A stretch of DNA of 58,144 nucleotides from Bacillota bacterium (lineage in GTDB: Bacteria > Bacillota > Limnochordia > DTU080), in NCBI GenBank assembly GCA_012838035.1, contig DUQB01000033.1, forward strand, positions 1 through 58,144, read 5' to 3'. Made by a program: the position numbers and the translations under genes. Under the pieces are notes generated by a model that saw only the letters and a program-made list of their open reading frames with translations, searched no databases and was not told where the DNA came from. This document shows, piece by piece, positions 26,154 to 36,065 of this stretch. The stretch's first letter is position 1; each line of letters starts with the position of its first letter.

Positions 26154-28028
26154 ATGGGTATGGGCGGCGGACGCGGGTTTCACCGCATGAACTTCGATGA
26201 ACCGGTAGGCGCCGTGGCTTGGCACTTGCTCCCACGCGTCCTTAGCTACTACCGGCCTTACATTTGGCAAATCTTACTGGTGTTGCTGGCAATCCTGCTG
26301 CAGGCCGGGCTTAATCTTATACCGCCCCTATTACGCAAAACGCTGGTCGATAATGTATTGCCATCCTATGACTTCACTTTGCTGGTGTGGGTGTCGTTCG
26401 GTTGGATCGCTACCGCCGTTACCGGCGGTCTGGTCAGTGTGGGAGAAGCGTACCTCAACAACTGGATCGGCTTACGGATCATTCGCGATATTCGAAACCG
26501 GATGTTTGCGCACCTGCAACAACTGCCCCTGTCCTTTTTCAATATGGCGCGCACCGGTGAGGTGATTTCGCGCCTAAACAATGACGTCAACGGCATTCAA
26601 GGAGTCGTCTCCGGCACGGTAACCAGCGCCGTCAGCAATGTGGCCAACTTGGTATTCGTGCTGGCGACCATCTTTACTCTTAACTGGAAACTGGCTCTGG
26701 TGGGATGCGCCGTTGTGCCTTTGTTCGTCATTCCTACCCGCCTAGTAGGCAAAACGCGCTGGCGCATGGCCAAAGCCACGCAAGAGAAGTTCAGCGTTAT
26801 AAATGCGTTCATCAATGAGCGATTGGGCGTAAGCGGCATCATTCTAGGCAAAATTTTCGATCGCCGGAAACATGAATCGGCAACCTTTAACCAACTGAGC
26901 GAGGAGTTGGCCAAGTATCAGCTGAAGGACACCCAGGCCGGACGTTGGTTCTTCATGGCGATCCGCACGTTCGAGAGTATCGGTCCCGCGATGATCTTCT
27001 GGTATGGCGGCCTTTTGTTCATTCGCGGTGAAATAACGATCGGTACGATTTTGGCTTTTGCCGAGTACTTAAGCCGGCTTTATCGCCCGGTAACCCAACT
27101 GTCCAATCTCCATGTGGACATCGCCCGTTCCATGGCTCTGTTCGAGCGCATTTTCGAGTACCTCGATATGGAGGTGGAATGCCCCGGCAATGAGAACCTT
27201 CCCAGCATGCCGCCGATTCAGGGGCGCATCGTCTTCGATCGCGTCTCGTTCCGTTACGGGCCTGGTCCGGAGGTGCTCACCGACGTCTCCTTCAGCGTAG
27301 AGCCTGGGCAATTGGTGGCGCTAGTGGGGCCTTCAGGAGCCGGAAAAACGACGATCACCAACTTGGTGCCTCGTCTATACGAGATCAGCTCCGGCGCCAT
27401 CCTTATCGACGACATTGATGTCCGAACCGTCTCGTTGTCGTCGTTACGGCAACAGATTGGGATGGTGACCCAGGATACCTTTTTGTTCAATACCACCATC
27501 CGAGACAACCTACTTTATGCTCGTCCGACAGCCACCGAAGAAGAAATGATCGCAGCCGCCCGCGCGGCAAACATCCACGACTTCATTTCCGGCTTGCCCG
27601 AAGGCTACGACACCGTGGTAGGCGAACGCGGGGTAAAACTTTCCGGTGGTGAAAAACAACGCATCTCCATCGCTCGCGTCATCCTTAAGGACCCACGTAT
27701 TTTTATCCTGGATGAAGCGACTTCATCGCTGGATTCCCGTGTGGAACACCTGGTACAACAGGCGCTGGCGCCGCTCATTGCGGAACGCACCAGTTTAGTC
27801 ATCGCCCATCGCCTCTCGACCATACTGGCAGCAGACCTGATTCTAGTGGTGGACAAAGGTCGCATTGTAGAATCGGGTACCCACAGCGAGTTGTTGGCGC
27901 TGAACGGTTTGTATGCCGAACTGTATGAACAGCAGTTCAGTGCGCAAGCCGAAGGTGTACTCCCGGGTGAAGAGGTTACGCCGGAGCCGAAGTCGAAGCG
28001 AAGGGAACGCTCCAGAGCAGGTCACTAG
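26154..28028 (+). CDS. ABC exporter, fused permease-ATPase (MdlB/LmrA type)
   Basis: A 624-residue half-transporter: a six-segment transmembrane domain (LTLLWV-like helices from about residue 35 to 330, with the coupling sequence QLPLSFFNMARTGEVISRL), then an ABC ATPase. Walker A is GPSGAGKTT (K398); TQDTFLFNTTIRDNLLYA holds the Q loop; LSGGEKQR is the signature; IFILDEATSSLD is Walker B; and IAHRLST is the H loop. It acts as a dimer to export lipids, drugs or peptides. AGGAGGT lies seven bases before the ATG at 26154, and the N-terminus is glycine- and methionine-rich (MGMGGGRGFHRMNF). It is probably induced through the divergent MerR regulator. Confidence 0.93.
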   Translation: MGMGGGRGFHRMNFDEPVGAVAWHLLPRVLSYYRPYIWQILLVLLAILLQAGLNLIPPLLRKTLVDNVLPSYDFTLLVWVSFGWIATAVTGGLVSVGEAYLNNWIGLRIIRDIRNRMFAHLQQLPLSFFNMARTGEVISRLNNDVNGIQGVVSGTVTSAVSNVANLVFVLATIFTLNWKLALVGCAVVPLFVIPTRLVGKTRWRMAKATQEKFSVINAFINERLGVSGIILGKIFDRRKHESATFNQLSEELAKYQLKDTQAGRWFFMAIRTFESIGPAMIFWYGGLLFIRGEITIGTILAFAEYLSRLYRPVTQLSNLHVDIARSMALFERIFEYLDMEVECPGNENLPSMPPIQGRIVFDRVSFRYGPGPEVLTDVSFSVEPGQLVALVGPSGAGKTTITNLVPRLYEISSGAILIDDIDVRTVSLSSLRQQIGMVTQDTFLFNTTIRDNLLYARPTATEEEMIAAARAANIHDFISGLPEGYDTVVGERGVKLSGGEKQRISIARVILKDPRIFILDEATSSLDSRVEHLVQQALAPLIAERTSLVIAHRLSTILAADLILVVDKGRIVESGTHSELLALNGLYAELYEQQFSAQAEGVLPGEEVTPEPKSKRRERSRAGH

Positions 28029-28043
28029 CATAGCGGCTATGCT
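28027..28043. terminator. Short hairpin between the ABC exporter and the YkvI-type gene
   Basis: AGCATA/TATGCT around a five-base loop lies in the short gap between the convergent genes and is followed by TT on the plus strand. The stem is short, so terminator activity is uncertain. Confidence 0.35.
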
Positions 28044-29107
28044 TTCCATTCCTTCATGCGTCGTAGGAACCGCCACTTCACCAGGGCGAACAGTAAAAGC
28101 CCGCCTACGACGCCTAAGGCCGGGTAGAGCGTTTGTACCAACGCGACAAAACCAATCTGACTGCCCAAGTAAGCGAAAAGACCGGTTGAAACAGTCATCC
28201 AAGCGGATAACCCCGGGTGAGATTTGGTCATACGCGCAACAAATCCGTACAGATTCGCCACAGCCGTCGTATAAATTTCAGCCAATAACAACCAGGCATA
28301 AGCCGCCGGCGCGCAGCGCAACACTTTGGCGGCAATGTGCAGCATGGGCACTTCCACCCCAAAGATTTCCGGCACTTGTGTAAGCATGGCCAGGTGCACC
28401 GCCATAGCGCTTATACCCAACCCCAAGCCGCCCAACCATGCTCCCTTGCGTATAGTCGCCGGATCCGACATGCCGCCCATCGGCGCTAAAATGCCCAGTG
28501 TGAGAATCATATTGTACGATACGTATAAGAACGCCGCAGGAAGCCAAGACCCGGAAGCCGCCAGCCCAGGCGCGCTCCAACTCGCATTAGGGACATAAAA
28601 ACGCAGCAGCAACAAAGAGATCGCAACAGTGCCGCCCACCAAAAAGGGGGCCACCATGCTGATTGCCGAAATTACTCCAGTAATACCCAACAACACCGTC
28701 AGTACCGAACCGGCGGCCATCAATGCGCCGCCTGCCCATCCAGGCCAACCTAGTTGCTCCTGTAGCGCAGCCCCGGCCCCGGCTATCATCACTGTCAAAC
28801 CTGCTGCAAGGGCGCCTGTAATCATCACGTCAATAAAGCGATACAGGTAAGGCCCGGTTATCGCAGCGATCACGTCACGATGCGATTGGGCGTGCAGAGA
28901 GTATCCCAACTGCATAACGGTCAAACCGAAGTAGACAAAGAGCAATGTAGCAATGAATACTCCCCAGGTACCCTGCACCCCATAAAGAGTAAAAAAGCGC
29001 AAGGTCTCCTGTCCGGAAGCGAATCCGGCTCCTACCACGGTACCGATATACGTACCGGCTATTTGAGCCGCATTGAGCCTTTTTAGCGTACCTTTGGCTG
29101 CCGTCAT
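28037..29107 (-). CDS. YkvI-family membrane protein (LeuT-fold, putative transporter)
   Basis: A 356-residue protein with about ten transmembrane segments. The N-terminal VVGAGFASGQETLRFF block is the signature of the YkvI family (COG3949), which is distantly related to amino-acid and sodium symporters. YNMILTLGILAPMGGMSD is another conserved part. The substrate is unknown. It is last in the eight-gene minus-strand run, 50 bases after the anchored unknown protein, so import of an amino acid or amino-sugar derivative is plausible. Confidence 0.88.
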   Translation of the reverse strand: MTAAKGTLKRLNAAQIAGTYIGTVVGAGFASGQETLRFFTLYGVQGTWGVFIATLLFVYFGLTVMQLGYSLHAQSHRDVIAAITGPYLYRFIDVMITGALAAGLTVMIAGAGAALQEQLGWPGWAGGALMAAGSVLTVLLGITGVISAISMVAPFLVGGTVAISLLLLRFYVPNASWSAPGLAASGSWLPAAFLYVSYNMILTLGILAPMGGMSDPATIRKGAWLGGLGLGISAMAVHLAMLTQVPEIFGVEVPMLHIAAKVLRCAPAAYAWLLLAEIYTTAVANLYGFVARMTKSHPGLSAWMTVSTGLFAYLGSQIGFVALVQTLYPALGVVGGLLLFALVKWRFLRRMKEWKA

Positions 29108-29157
29108 GCCCTATGCATATGCCAGACACGGCAACATTCATGCAACAGCGCGGCGCC

Positions 29158-29757
29158 CTACTCTTTATCTTCCTCGTTGTCTTCCTGTTTACCCAGCATG
29201 GCGGCATTATCGGGGCGCGGCGGAGGTAAAGGTTGGTTCTCTAACAAAGGATGCAGTTTGTAGACATCCGCCACCAGTGCGAAATTGCGCGCATCAAAAC
29301 CTACCCAATCCACTTTATCCCAGGTAGCTTTGGTAAACACGATGCGCGCTAGTTCCAGGTCTGACAACACTTGACCATACACATCGCGGACCGCATTAGT
29401 GCGCAATGCAAGCTCGACTTCCTGAATGGGCGCTTTAGCTCGTGCCAGCGCATGCAGAAGACCGCGCGCCGTCTGTAACGCGGTTATTAACAAGCCGTCA
29501 TCGATGGTGGCGTTGATGCGCACTAGCCAGCCTTCATCCCTGCGGTGCAATTGCAACTGCAACTGACCGGCCGGAAGCGGTCCGCTGGTCAACAGCAGCT
29601 CTCGCATCTTACGCTCTTCTCGTTCCTCCTGAGAGTGTTGCACGGCATGTGGGGCGGCAGGTTCAAACCTAGCTCCGGACCAGAACCCCAATCCGATCCC
29701 AATCCCGATGCTGATCACCATAACGCCGGTATAAATAAGGGAGATACCCTTCATCAC
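29158..29757 (-). CDS. Membrane-anchored protein of unknown function
   Basis: A 199-residue protein with one N-terminal transmembrane helix (YTGVMVISIGIGIGLGF) and an exposed domain of about 150 residues rich in alternating helices and strands. The C-terminus is charged (KQEDNEEDKE). I do not recognise a family. The start is GTG 29757 with AGGAG upstream. It lies about 50 bases from each neighbour (MFS permease and YkvI-type protein), so it belongs to that transcription unit and may be an accessory factor for one of them. Confidence 0.72.
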   Translation of the reverse strand: MMKGISLIYTGVMVISIGIGIGLGFWSGARFEPAAPHAVQHSQEEREERKMRELLLTSGPLPAGQLQLQLHRRDEGWLVRINATIDDGLLITALQTARGLLHALARAKAPIQEVELALRTNAVRDVYGQVLSDLELARIVFTKATWDKVDWVGFDARNFALVADVYKLHPLLENQPLPPPRPDNAAMLGKQEDNEEDKE

Positions 29758-29806
29758 AGCTATTCACTCCTGTTGGGTCTTGTCTCCAACAGTTTCTCTC
29801 AGAGCA

Positions 29807-31048
29807 CTAAGTCGTAGTCGAAGCCACCGCTGTTTTCCGGATGATGCGCAATACGCCCAACCATGCCGTCAAGGCGCCTACCCCCGAAAGCAACAAGGAA
29901 AAAACAGGCGTTACCCACAAACCGCAGACGTCCGCCGCAACTCCACCCGCCATGCTGCCCAACGATGTCGCCAATGACGCTGTCCCTTCATATACGCCTA
30001 TAGCCTCGCCGCGCTGCGCTGCAGGGACATAGCGCACCATAAGGCCTGTAACCCCAGTCGATATAAACGGATACAGAGGGATCGTGAACAGCATGAGGGT
30101 GATACTGGGATATCGAAGCAGCGTCATCAGCAGAAACATCAAAGCATAACCATATGTTCCCAGCGTGAATACCGTACCTGGCCCGCGCCGATCGGCTAGC
30201 TTGCCGATCCGGCCGATGACAAAAATGCCCAAGAAACTGGCCGTACCCACAGCATACCCCACCCAGGCCGCCGATCCATGCAAGTAATCCGTTAAGTAGG
30301 GCCCCATCAGAGCCATAAAAGCTTCGTTGCCGCCAAAACTGAGTAATACGGCGACAAGGACTGCCGGTACCAATGGTTGGCGCCATACAGCGGTACCGGT
30401 TACTTGCGGCAAGCTCGGCTTGGCGGTGTTGTCGTCAGCAGCGGCCGGGTTGCCGACTTTCCGATAAGAAGGCTGTCTGTTATGTTGCCCTAACGCCATT
30501 ACGAAAAGCAGCATAGCCGCGAGCAGGCATAGACCTGCACCGGCTCGGAAGATATGTATCAGTCCTTGCATATTGAGCTGTTGCACGATATAGCCGGCCG
30601 CATAACTACCCAGAGTCCAACCTAGCGTCCGCGCCCGGTAATATCTGGCGGCAGCCGCTCCGGGGCGATCAGGCGCTCTCAAGGTCAGCCAGGCTACTCC
30701 CAGCGGTGCGCCGGCGGCAATACCGGTGACGGTCAAAACCGCCAAGGCGAGAAAAAGATGCACGTTTCTCACCAGAGAAAGCGCCGCCAACCCGCCTGAA
30801 CTCAACAACATGCCCACGCCGATGAGAGCCTCTTTACGGCCGAAGCGATCGCCCCAGCGTCCCCAAATACCTGCCGTTACAAACGCGGCAAATGAGGCCA
30901 GTCCTACGGAAAGCGCGGCTTGAGTGAGGCTGGGCGCGGCCAACGCTTGCCACATATACAGAGGGCCATAGCTGTACAGCAGCGAAAGAACCACTCCTTC
31001 AGCCACGGAAGCAAGCAATATGGGTACATCAGACAATTTGTTCGGCAC
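29807..31048 (-). CDS. MFS permease
   Basis: A 413-residue protein with twelve predicted transmembrane segments. The loop 2-3 signature is RWGDRFGRKEALIG, and the equivalent loop in the second half is GRIGKLADRRGPG. It resembles sugar or drug permeases of the major facilitator superfamily; direction and substrate cannot be read. The GTG start at 31048 has GGAGG about ten bases upstream. It stands 48 bases behind the transglutaminase gene in the operon-like run. Confidence 0.88.
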   Translation of the reverse strand: MPNKLSDVPILLASVAEGVVLSLLYSYGPLYMWQALAAPSLTQAALSVGLASFAAFVTAGIWGRWGDRFGRKEALIGVGMLLSSGGLAALSLVRNVHLFLALAVLTVTGIAAGAPLGVAWLTLRAPDRPGAAAARYYRARTLGWTLGSYAAGYIVQQLNMQGLIHIFRAGAGLCLLAAMLLFVMALGQHNRQPSYRKVGNPAAADDNTAKPSLPQVTGTAVWRQPLVPAVLVAVLLSFGGNEAFMALMGPYLTDYLHGSAAWVGYAVGTASFLGIFVIGRIGKLADRRGPGTVFTLGTYGYALMFLLMTLLRYPSITLMLFTIPLYPFISTGVTGLMVRYVPAAQRGEAIGVYEGTASLATSLGSMAGGVAADVCGLWVTPVFSLLLSGVGALTAWLGVLRIIRKTAVASTTT

Positions 31049-31096
31049 TGAACGGCATCCTCCATCCTAACGTGACCAACTACGCCTGTGATCACC

Positions 31097-32692
31097 TTAG
31101 TAGTCATAGTACTCGAGTATATGGTCGCGGGCAAAATCTGACGCGGCAGGATCGAAGTACCGGTGTGACGACTGTTTGACAAAGCGCCCCGTATCCGTCA
31201 CGTAACCGGCATCCCACGTGGTATCGAGGACTATCCAGCGTCCGGCTGCGTATGCCTCAGTCCAAGCATGAGCTCCCCATGCGCCAAAACTGTACGCCTG
31301 CCCTATTGCCAGTCGCGCCGGGATCCCAACGGCTCGCAGCAACGCCGTCGTCAGATAAGCATAATCCTGACAAACGCCCTGCCGGCGTTGTAGGGTCCGC
31401 AACGCCCCATCATCCGGGTGAGACAAGCCGCTCTTATATTTAGCCACATCATAGCTGATATTATCAGCTACCCAGTCATGAATGGCCAAAACACGCTGCA
31501 GGTCTCCCGTCGCGTTCTTCGTGATCTCCGCCGCCAGTTGCGCAATGATCGGATGGTCGCTCTCTATCCCTCTCGAAGGCGCCAAGTAAAGCAAGGTATC
31601 GGGAGCAGCCGATCTGGCCGTAAAACGGACTAACGCCTGTAATCGGCCTTGTCCCGTATCGTCCGCCCAAATCGTGACCATGTGCATGCCCGGCCCGAAG
31701 CGGAGCCACAAGTCGGCCGTAAAATTGCCGTCTAACACTGGAATCTTGTACCGGGCTACGGCTCCGTCTTTCTCCACCGTCGCGCTGAGATATTTATACT
31801 CCGTGCGTCCCGTTAGCTGCAAGCGCCCCGAGCTGATGCCTTGGGTGCCGCCGTACAACGCGGCAAGGTTTTCGATTTGCAACATGCTCTTGCCGCCCTG
31901 CCAAGCGGCGTTATACCACAAAGGCGCTTGCGGCAAATGATCCAGGTTCTCTTCGTGTACGTTATCCACTGCAAATGCCGCCCAAGGAGCATAGCTGCCC
32001 CCGGTACTCGTCGGAGCCCAAAGCACAATATCGTAACGACCGGCGCCTCTGGCCAACCACAGTTCGGTCCGGATCTCCCCTTGTGTTGCCGGCAACCAAT
32101 AATCTTCACTAACGCCGTCTTTATGTATCTCAAGCACTAGATGGGCATACTTGGTTTTAATATGGAGCGCCGTACGCCCCGGAACCTGGCCATATGCCTG
32201 CAGCGGTTGCAGGATGCTGTCGGTTTCGGCGTCAAAGGCCTCCAGTTTCACAGGCAAAGCCTGAATAGACCGCGTACCGGAAGTGACCCTCACCGGGAAA
32301 GTCGTCAGTTGCACATAAGCGTCGGCGCCGCGTTCTCTTCCCCACACCTGCACCGTATATTCACCCGTGCCCCACGGCAACCATATCCAGGTGTCGAATC
32401 TTCCCGCTTGAACCGTAATGCGTTGCTGCGCATAGATCGTCGTGTAGACCGCCTCCGGTCGCCAAAGCGAGACCAGCAGCTCATCATAGTCGCATACACC
32501 GCTCAAGCGAAATTCACCGGCCACGCTGATGGACCCTGTTGTGGGCGAATCTAAACGAAACGCTGCTCTAACTGCATTAATATGGTGTGAAACCATGATG
32601 AGCAGCAGTACCAAAGCCCCAACACGCGCGCAGAGACGCCGGCGCATATCTGGGCCCTGCTGATGAAATCTCAATCGTACCGGCGTTTGCAT
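31097..32692 (-). CDS. Secreted transglutaminase-like protein
   Basis: A 531-residue exported protein. The signal or anchor helix (LCARVGALVLLLIMVSHHI) is followed by several beta-sandwich repeats of about 100 residues and a C-terminal transglutaminase-like cysteine-protease fold. The triad is visible: C441 in QGVCQDYAYLTTALLRA, His in AWGAHAWTEAY and Asp in WIVLDTTWDAGY. Such proteins usually hydrolyse or cross-link peptides at the cell surface, and peptidoglycan or protein peptides are possible substrates. ATG 32692 is preferred (GGGGAG eight bases upstream) over the longer frame to 32743. Confidence 0.87.
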   Translation of the reverse strand: MQTPVRLRFHQQGPDMRRRLCARVGALVLLLIMVSHHINAVRAAFRLDSPTTGSISVAGEFRLSGVCDYDELLVSLWRPEAVYTTIYAQQRITVQAGRFDTWIWLPWGTGEYTVQVWGRERGADAYVQLTTFPVRVTSGTRSIQALPVKLEAFDAETDSILQPLQAYGQVPGRTALHIKTKYAHLVLEIHKDGVSEDYWLPATQGEIRTELWLARGAGRYDIVLWAPTSTGGSYAPWAAFAVDNVHEENLDHLPQAPLWYNAAWQGGKSMLQIENLAALYGGTQGISSGRLQLTGRTEYKYLSATVEKDGAVARYKIPVLDGNFTADLWLRFGPGMHMVTIWADDTGQGRLQALVRFTARSAAPDTLLYLAPSRGIESDHPIIAQLAAEITKNATGDLQRVLAIHDWVADNISYDVAKYKSGLSHPDDGALRTLQRRQGVCQDYAYLTTALLRAVGIPARLAIGQAYSFGAWGAHAWTEAYAAGRWIVLDTTWDAGYVTDTGRFVKQSSHRYFDPAASDFARDHILEYYDY

Positions 32693-32780
32693 CTCATCCG
32701 CTCCCCATGTGCAATGAAGAAAGGTGCGTTCAACCGCACGCACCTCATCTCACGGCCTATTAATAACATGTCGAGCTGAG

Positions 32781-33542
32781 CTATACATGACGCACTCGGC
32801 GGCGCAACGGTTCCAGCGCAGCCGCAGTATGATCGGCGCCGGCGCTGTTTGCGCTCACCAAGGTAGGTACGTCGATGCCCTGCAATTGCAACCTGGCCGT
32901 CGCTTCAATGGCAATAGCGTTCATGATACAAGCGCCGACGATGGTGCTGCAAGGTCCCATTTTTTTATCCTCGCGACCTACCGCAACCAGCGCATCCCCG
33001 TACGGCGCGCCGTTATCGATGACAAGATCCGCCACCTCAAAAAGGCGCAAGCCGGACGGATCACGCGACTCCACGGTGCCGGAATGCGCCAGTGAAGTAA
33101 TCGCGATGGTGAAAATACCTCGCTCTTTCGCCAAACGCGCCATCTCTACCGGCACGGCGTTACGCCCGGAATTGGAGGCAATCAAGAGCACGTCCTGATC
33201 CGTAACCTGACGGGCATCCAAAATAATCCGGGCCAACCCCGGCAGCCGTTCGGCCGCCGTACTCTGCGTCGCCGATTCATGCAGCATCAGTATGCTGTCC
33301 AGCATCGGGACAACCGGTACCAAGCCCCCGGCGCGATAAAAGACCTCTTCCGCCAGCATGTGAGAATGCCCGGTACCCATCACATACCACAAGCCTCCCG
33401 CAGCAACAGCTTTGGCCACTGCAGCGCCCGCGGCGGCAATTTGCGCCGACTGATGCGCCTGGACCCACTGTAACCGTTCAACCGCTTGGGTCATATAGTC
33501 TCCGGCATAACCCGTCAGCTTACTGCTTGCATTTTCCGGCAA
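32781..33542 (-). CDS. SIS-domain protein (UPF0309-like sugar-phosphate isomerase fold)
   Basis: About 253 residues, one SIS domain that binds phosphosugars. WYVMGTGHSHMLAEEVFYRAG and VLLIASNSGRNAVPVEMA carry the phosphate-binding Ser-rich loops; VADLVIDNGAPYGDALV and GACIMNAIAIEATARL match the UPF0309 group. It is neither a MurQ etherase nor a fused GlmS. TTG at 33542 has AAGGAG seven bases upstream and keeps the N-terminal helix that homologues carry; ATG 33494 is an alternative. Next to a BadF kinase and a DegT aminotransferase, it probably acts on an amino-sugar phosphate. Confidence 0.85.
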   Translation of the reverse strand: MPENASSKLTGYAGDYMTQAVERLQWVQAHQSAQIAAAGAAVAKAVAAGGLWYVMGTGHSHMLAEEVFYRAGGLVPVVPMLDSILMLHESATQSTAAERLPGLARIILDARQVTDQDVLLIASNSGRNAVPVEMARLAKERGIFTIAITSLAHSGTVESRDPSGLRLFEVADLVIDNGAPYGDALVAVGREDKKMGPCSTIVGACIMNAIAIEATARLQLQGIDVPTLVSANSAGADHTAAALEPLRRRVRHV

Positions 33543-33597
33543 TGGTCCGCTCCTTCTGTTTACCACAAATCGCCGTATTGAACCGTCGTCTCACACA

Positions 33598-34614
33598 TTA
33601 CTTACCAAAACCGTCTGTTGCCGGCAAGCTTTGCCTCAGATTGTCCACTACGTCACCGGGTATGCTGCATTGCCATATGCAGGCGGCCCCTTGCCCCACG
33701 CGCCAGGCATGCAGCGCGGCCCCACCGCTGGGCGGCAATACGGGCATTTGTAGATTTAAGGATATTTGGGCTGCTTGCTCCAACTCTGCGCGAAATATTT
33801 CCTGCATGAGTTGCGAGCGGAATACTCCGCCGGTCATCGAAACCAACGTTCCGGGGGGGAGCGCTAAGCGTCGCACTACAGCCAGTGCCGCGGCAGCCAA
33901 TTCCTGAGCGCCGCGTACCACTAAGGCGACAGCCGCAGCATCACCACTCTGCGCCGCCGCATCTACGTGCCGCGCTAATCCGGCAATGTCGTCGGTTGCC
34001 CGCTCAGGTGCGTATAACCAATCTCTGAGGGCGATGCAATCGGCGCAATCAGTCGCCGCCAGCAGCTTTGAAGTTAACGCCGTAGCCGGCGCTCTGCCGT
34101 CGGCACCCTGGAAAACACGCATCAGCGCCTGCTGACCTAGCCAATACGCACTGCCTTCATCCCCTGCCCGCCAACCCCAGCCGCCGGCATAAGCCATATT
34201 CCCTACCGCATCTCTGCCCATGGCGATAGAACCGGTGCCTGCCGCCGTTACCACTCCGGGCTTGCCTCCCAGCGCGCCTTCCAAGGCCATAACCCCATCG
34301 GTTTCGAACACAATGCGCGTTTGATGCAGGCAATCCGGGAGCAGCGCCAAAGCTTCCTCTAAGCCGCCTGTTTGCTCCAAACCGGCACTGCCCAGGGCTA
34401 CAGCCGCGGGAGTAGTCCGCACAGCTTTGAGGGCTTGCTCCACTGCCTCCGTGATCGCTCTACGGGCTCGGGCAATTCCTACGGTAACATGATTGGCGGG
34501 ACCACCGCTTCCCCATCCCACCACGCGGCCATCCGCCGCGATGAGTAAGGCGAGCGTCTGTGTCCCTCCGGCGTCGATGCCGAGGTAATACGGTTGATGT
34601 GACATATCTTTCAT
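33598..34614 (-). CDS. BadF/BadG-type N-acetylglucosamine kinase-like protein
   Basis: A 338-residue ASKHA kinase. The motifs are YLGIDAGGTQTLALLI (phosphate 1), VVTAAGTGSIAMG (phosphate 2), YAGGWGWRAGDEGSAYWLG and LVSMTGGVFRSQLM (adenosine region). It should phosphorylate an N-acetylated amino sugar in the cytoplasm. Its placement between the aminotransferase and the SIS protein suggests kinase and SIS steps in one pathway. Start 34614 is kept; the ATG at residue 4 is equally possible. It is only distantly similar to the kinase at 13209. Confidence 0.87.
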   Translation of the reverse strand: MKDMSHQPYYLGIDAGGTQTLALLIAADGRVVGWGSGGPANHVTVGIARARRAITEAVEQALKAVRTTPAAVALGSAGLEQTGGLEEALALLPDCLHQTRIVFETDGVMALEGALGGKPGVVTAAGTGSIAMGRDAVGNMAYAGGWGWRAGDEGSAYWLGQQALMRVFQGADGRAPATALTSKLLAATDCADCIALRDWLYAPERATDDIAGLARHVDAAAQSGDAAAVALVVRGAQELAAAALAVVRRLALPPGTLVSMTGGVFRSQLMQEIFRAELEQAAQISLNLQMPVLPPSGGAALHAWRVGQGAACIWQCSIPGDVVDNLRQSLPATDGFGK

Positions 34615-34732
34615 ACCGACCTGTGTCCTACTCTCTTATGTTTATGCGGCATAGCGCCGGAGTCGACATCATGAGCGACATAAGAACTTCGGTTCCATGC
34701 CGCCCATGATAAACCAAGCCGTCGCAACGTCT

Positions 34733-35995
34733 CTATAGTCCTTCGTAGCCCAGGCCGCCGGTTGAAGGTCGCACCTTCTGCAGAGCGGCGCGTTCATGCC
34801 AGAGCTTTTCTACGGCTGTCGCTATATCATCCATATCCGCTTGTGAGCCAAGGAGTAATCTCTGCGCCAACCATACCGTATTGCGGCAGGCAGCCTCAGT
34901 TACCGGCAGATACATGCGACCGTAGTCTACCTTTGTGAGCTGGTCCGCAATACCCGACCAAGCGGACGGACACGATTGGCCGTAGGCCACAAAACCAGCT
35001 GTGCGATAGAGAGGTACATACCCCGCGGAACAAGGTATACCTTCCGCACGCAACGCCTCCATAAACACGCGGGTAGACACGCCCCAAACCGACTCGTCTA
35101 CCGAGAACATAAACAGATGATAAGCGTGTCTGGTGACTCGGCTGTCGCGCTTGGCGGGCTTAATCCCCGAAATATTTTGCAACCGCTCCGCTAAATACAG
35201 GCCGTTTGTATCCCTTTGAGCGGCTTGCGCCAGCAAACGCTTCAGCTGTGAGAGCAGCAACGCCGCTTGCATTTCGGTCATCCGGAAATCCCAACCCAAT
35301 ACCTGGCGCGGACCACCTTCCCCATCAAAGCGACCGCAGTCTGCGTAAGCTCGAACCAGATTCGCTAAGAAGTCGTTATTGGTGACCAAAGCGCCTCCTT
35401 CACCACAGGCCAGATTTTTACTGGACTGGAATGAAAAAGAGCCGATGTCACCTATAGCTCCCACACCGCGCCCATTCCACTGCGCGCCGTGTGCTTGGGC
35501 GGCGTCTTCGAGCACCGGCAGATGATGCCGTGCCGCGATTTCACAGATGGCATCCATATCACAGGGGTTACCAGCCACGTGCACGGGCACGATGCACGCA
35601 GTGCGATCAGTGATCGCCGCTTCCACGGCCTGCGGATCGATACAGTACGTTTCGGGGTCGATGTCGACGATGACGGGAACGGCGCCCGTATGGAACACAG
35701 CGGCCGCAGTTGCAATAAAGGTATATGCCGGTATGATCACTTCATCGCCTGGTCCTACGCCCAAGGCTGTCAGGGCCATTTGCAAAGTAACCGTGCCGTT
35801 ACAGGCCACGACGCAGTGCTTAGCCGCTTGCAGCTCAGCAAATTTCGCCTCGAATTCAGGTTTACACTTGCCGCCTAAACCCCATACACCGGATCGTACG
35901 GCTTGCGCTACTGCTTCTTCGTCACTCTGATCTCGTATTGGCCAAGCGGGAAACGCCTTACTCCGTACTGGTGTGCCACCGGAAATGGCCAGCAT
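34733..35995 (-). CDS. DegT/DnrJ/EryC1-family PLP aminotransferase
   Basis: A 420-residue fold-type I PLP enzyme that typically transfers an amino group to a keto-sugar or keto-cyclitol. The PLP lysine is K193 in FQSSKNLACGEGGALVT. PAYTFIATAAAVFHTGAVPV and VLEDAAQAHGAQWNGRGVG are the expected cofactor-binding blocks, and DFRMTEMQAALLLSQLKRL is the usual dimer region. It follows LacI by 70 bases. In this context it may act in reverse, deaminating an amino sugar, or make an amino-sugar surface component; sequence alone does not decide. Confidence 0.9.
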   Translation of the reverse strand: MLAISGGTPVRSKAFPAWPIRDQSDEEAVAQAVRSGVWGLGGKCKPEFEAKFAELQAAKHCVVACNGTVTLQMALTALGVGPGDEVIIPAYTFIATAAAVFHTGAVPVIVDIDPETYCIDPQAVEAAITDRTACIVPVHVAGNPCDMDAICEIAARHHLPVLEDAAQAHGAQWNGRGVGAIGDIGSFSFQSSKNLACGEGGALVTNNDFLANLVRAYADCGRFDGEGGPRQVLGWDFRMTEMQAALLLSQLKRLLAQAAQRDTNGLYLAERLQNISGIKPAKRDSRVTRHAYHLFMFSVDESVWGVSTRVFMEALRAEGIPCSAGYVPLYRTAGFVAYGQSCPSAWSGIADQLTKVDYGRMYLPVTEAACRNTVWLAQRLLLGSQADMDDIATAVEKLWHERAALQKVRPSTGGLGYEGL

Positions 35996-36065
35996 GTTAT
36001 ACAGCTCCTCTCTTACTTGCTTTATGTAGTACTAAGGCGGACGTCTCTCGTTACCTTAAACTTAC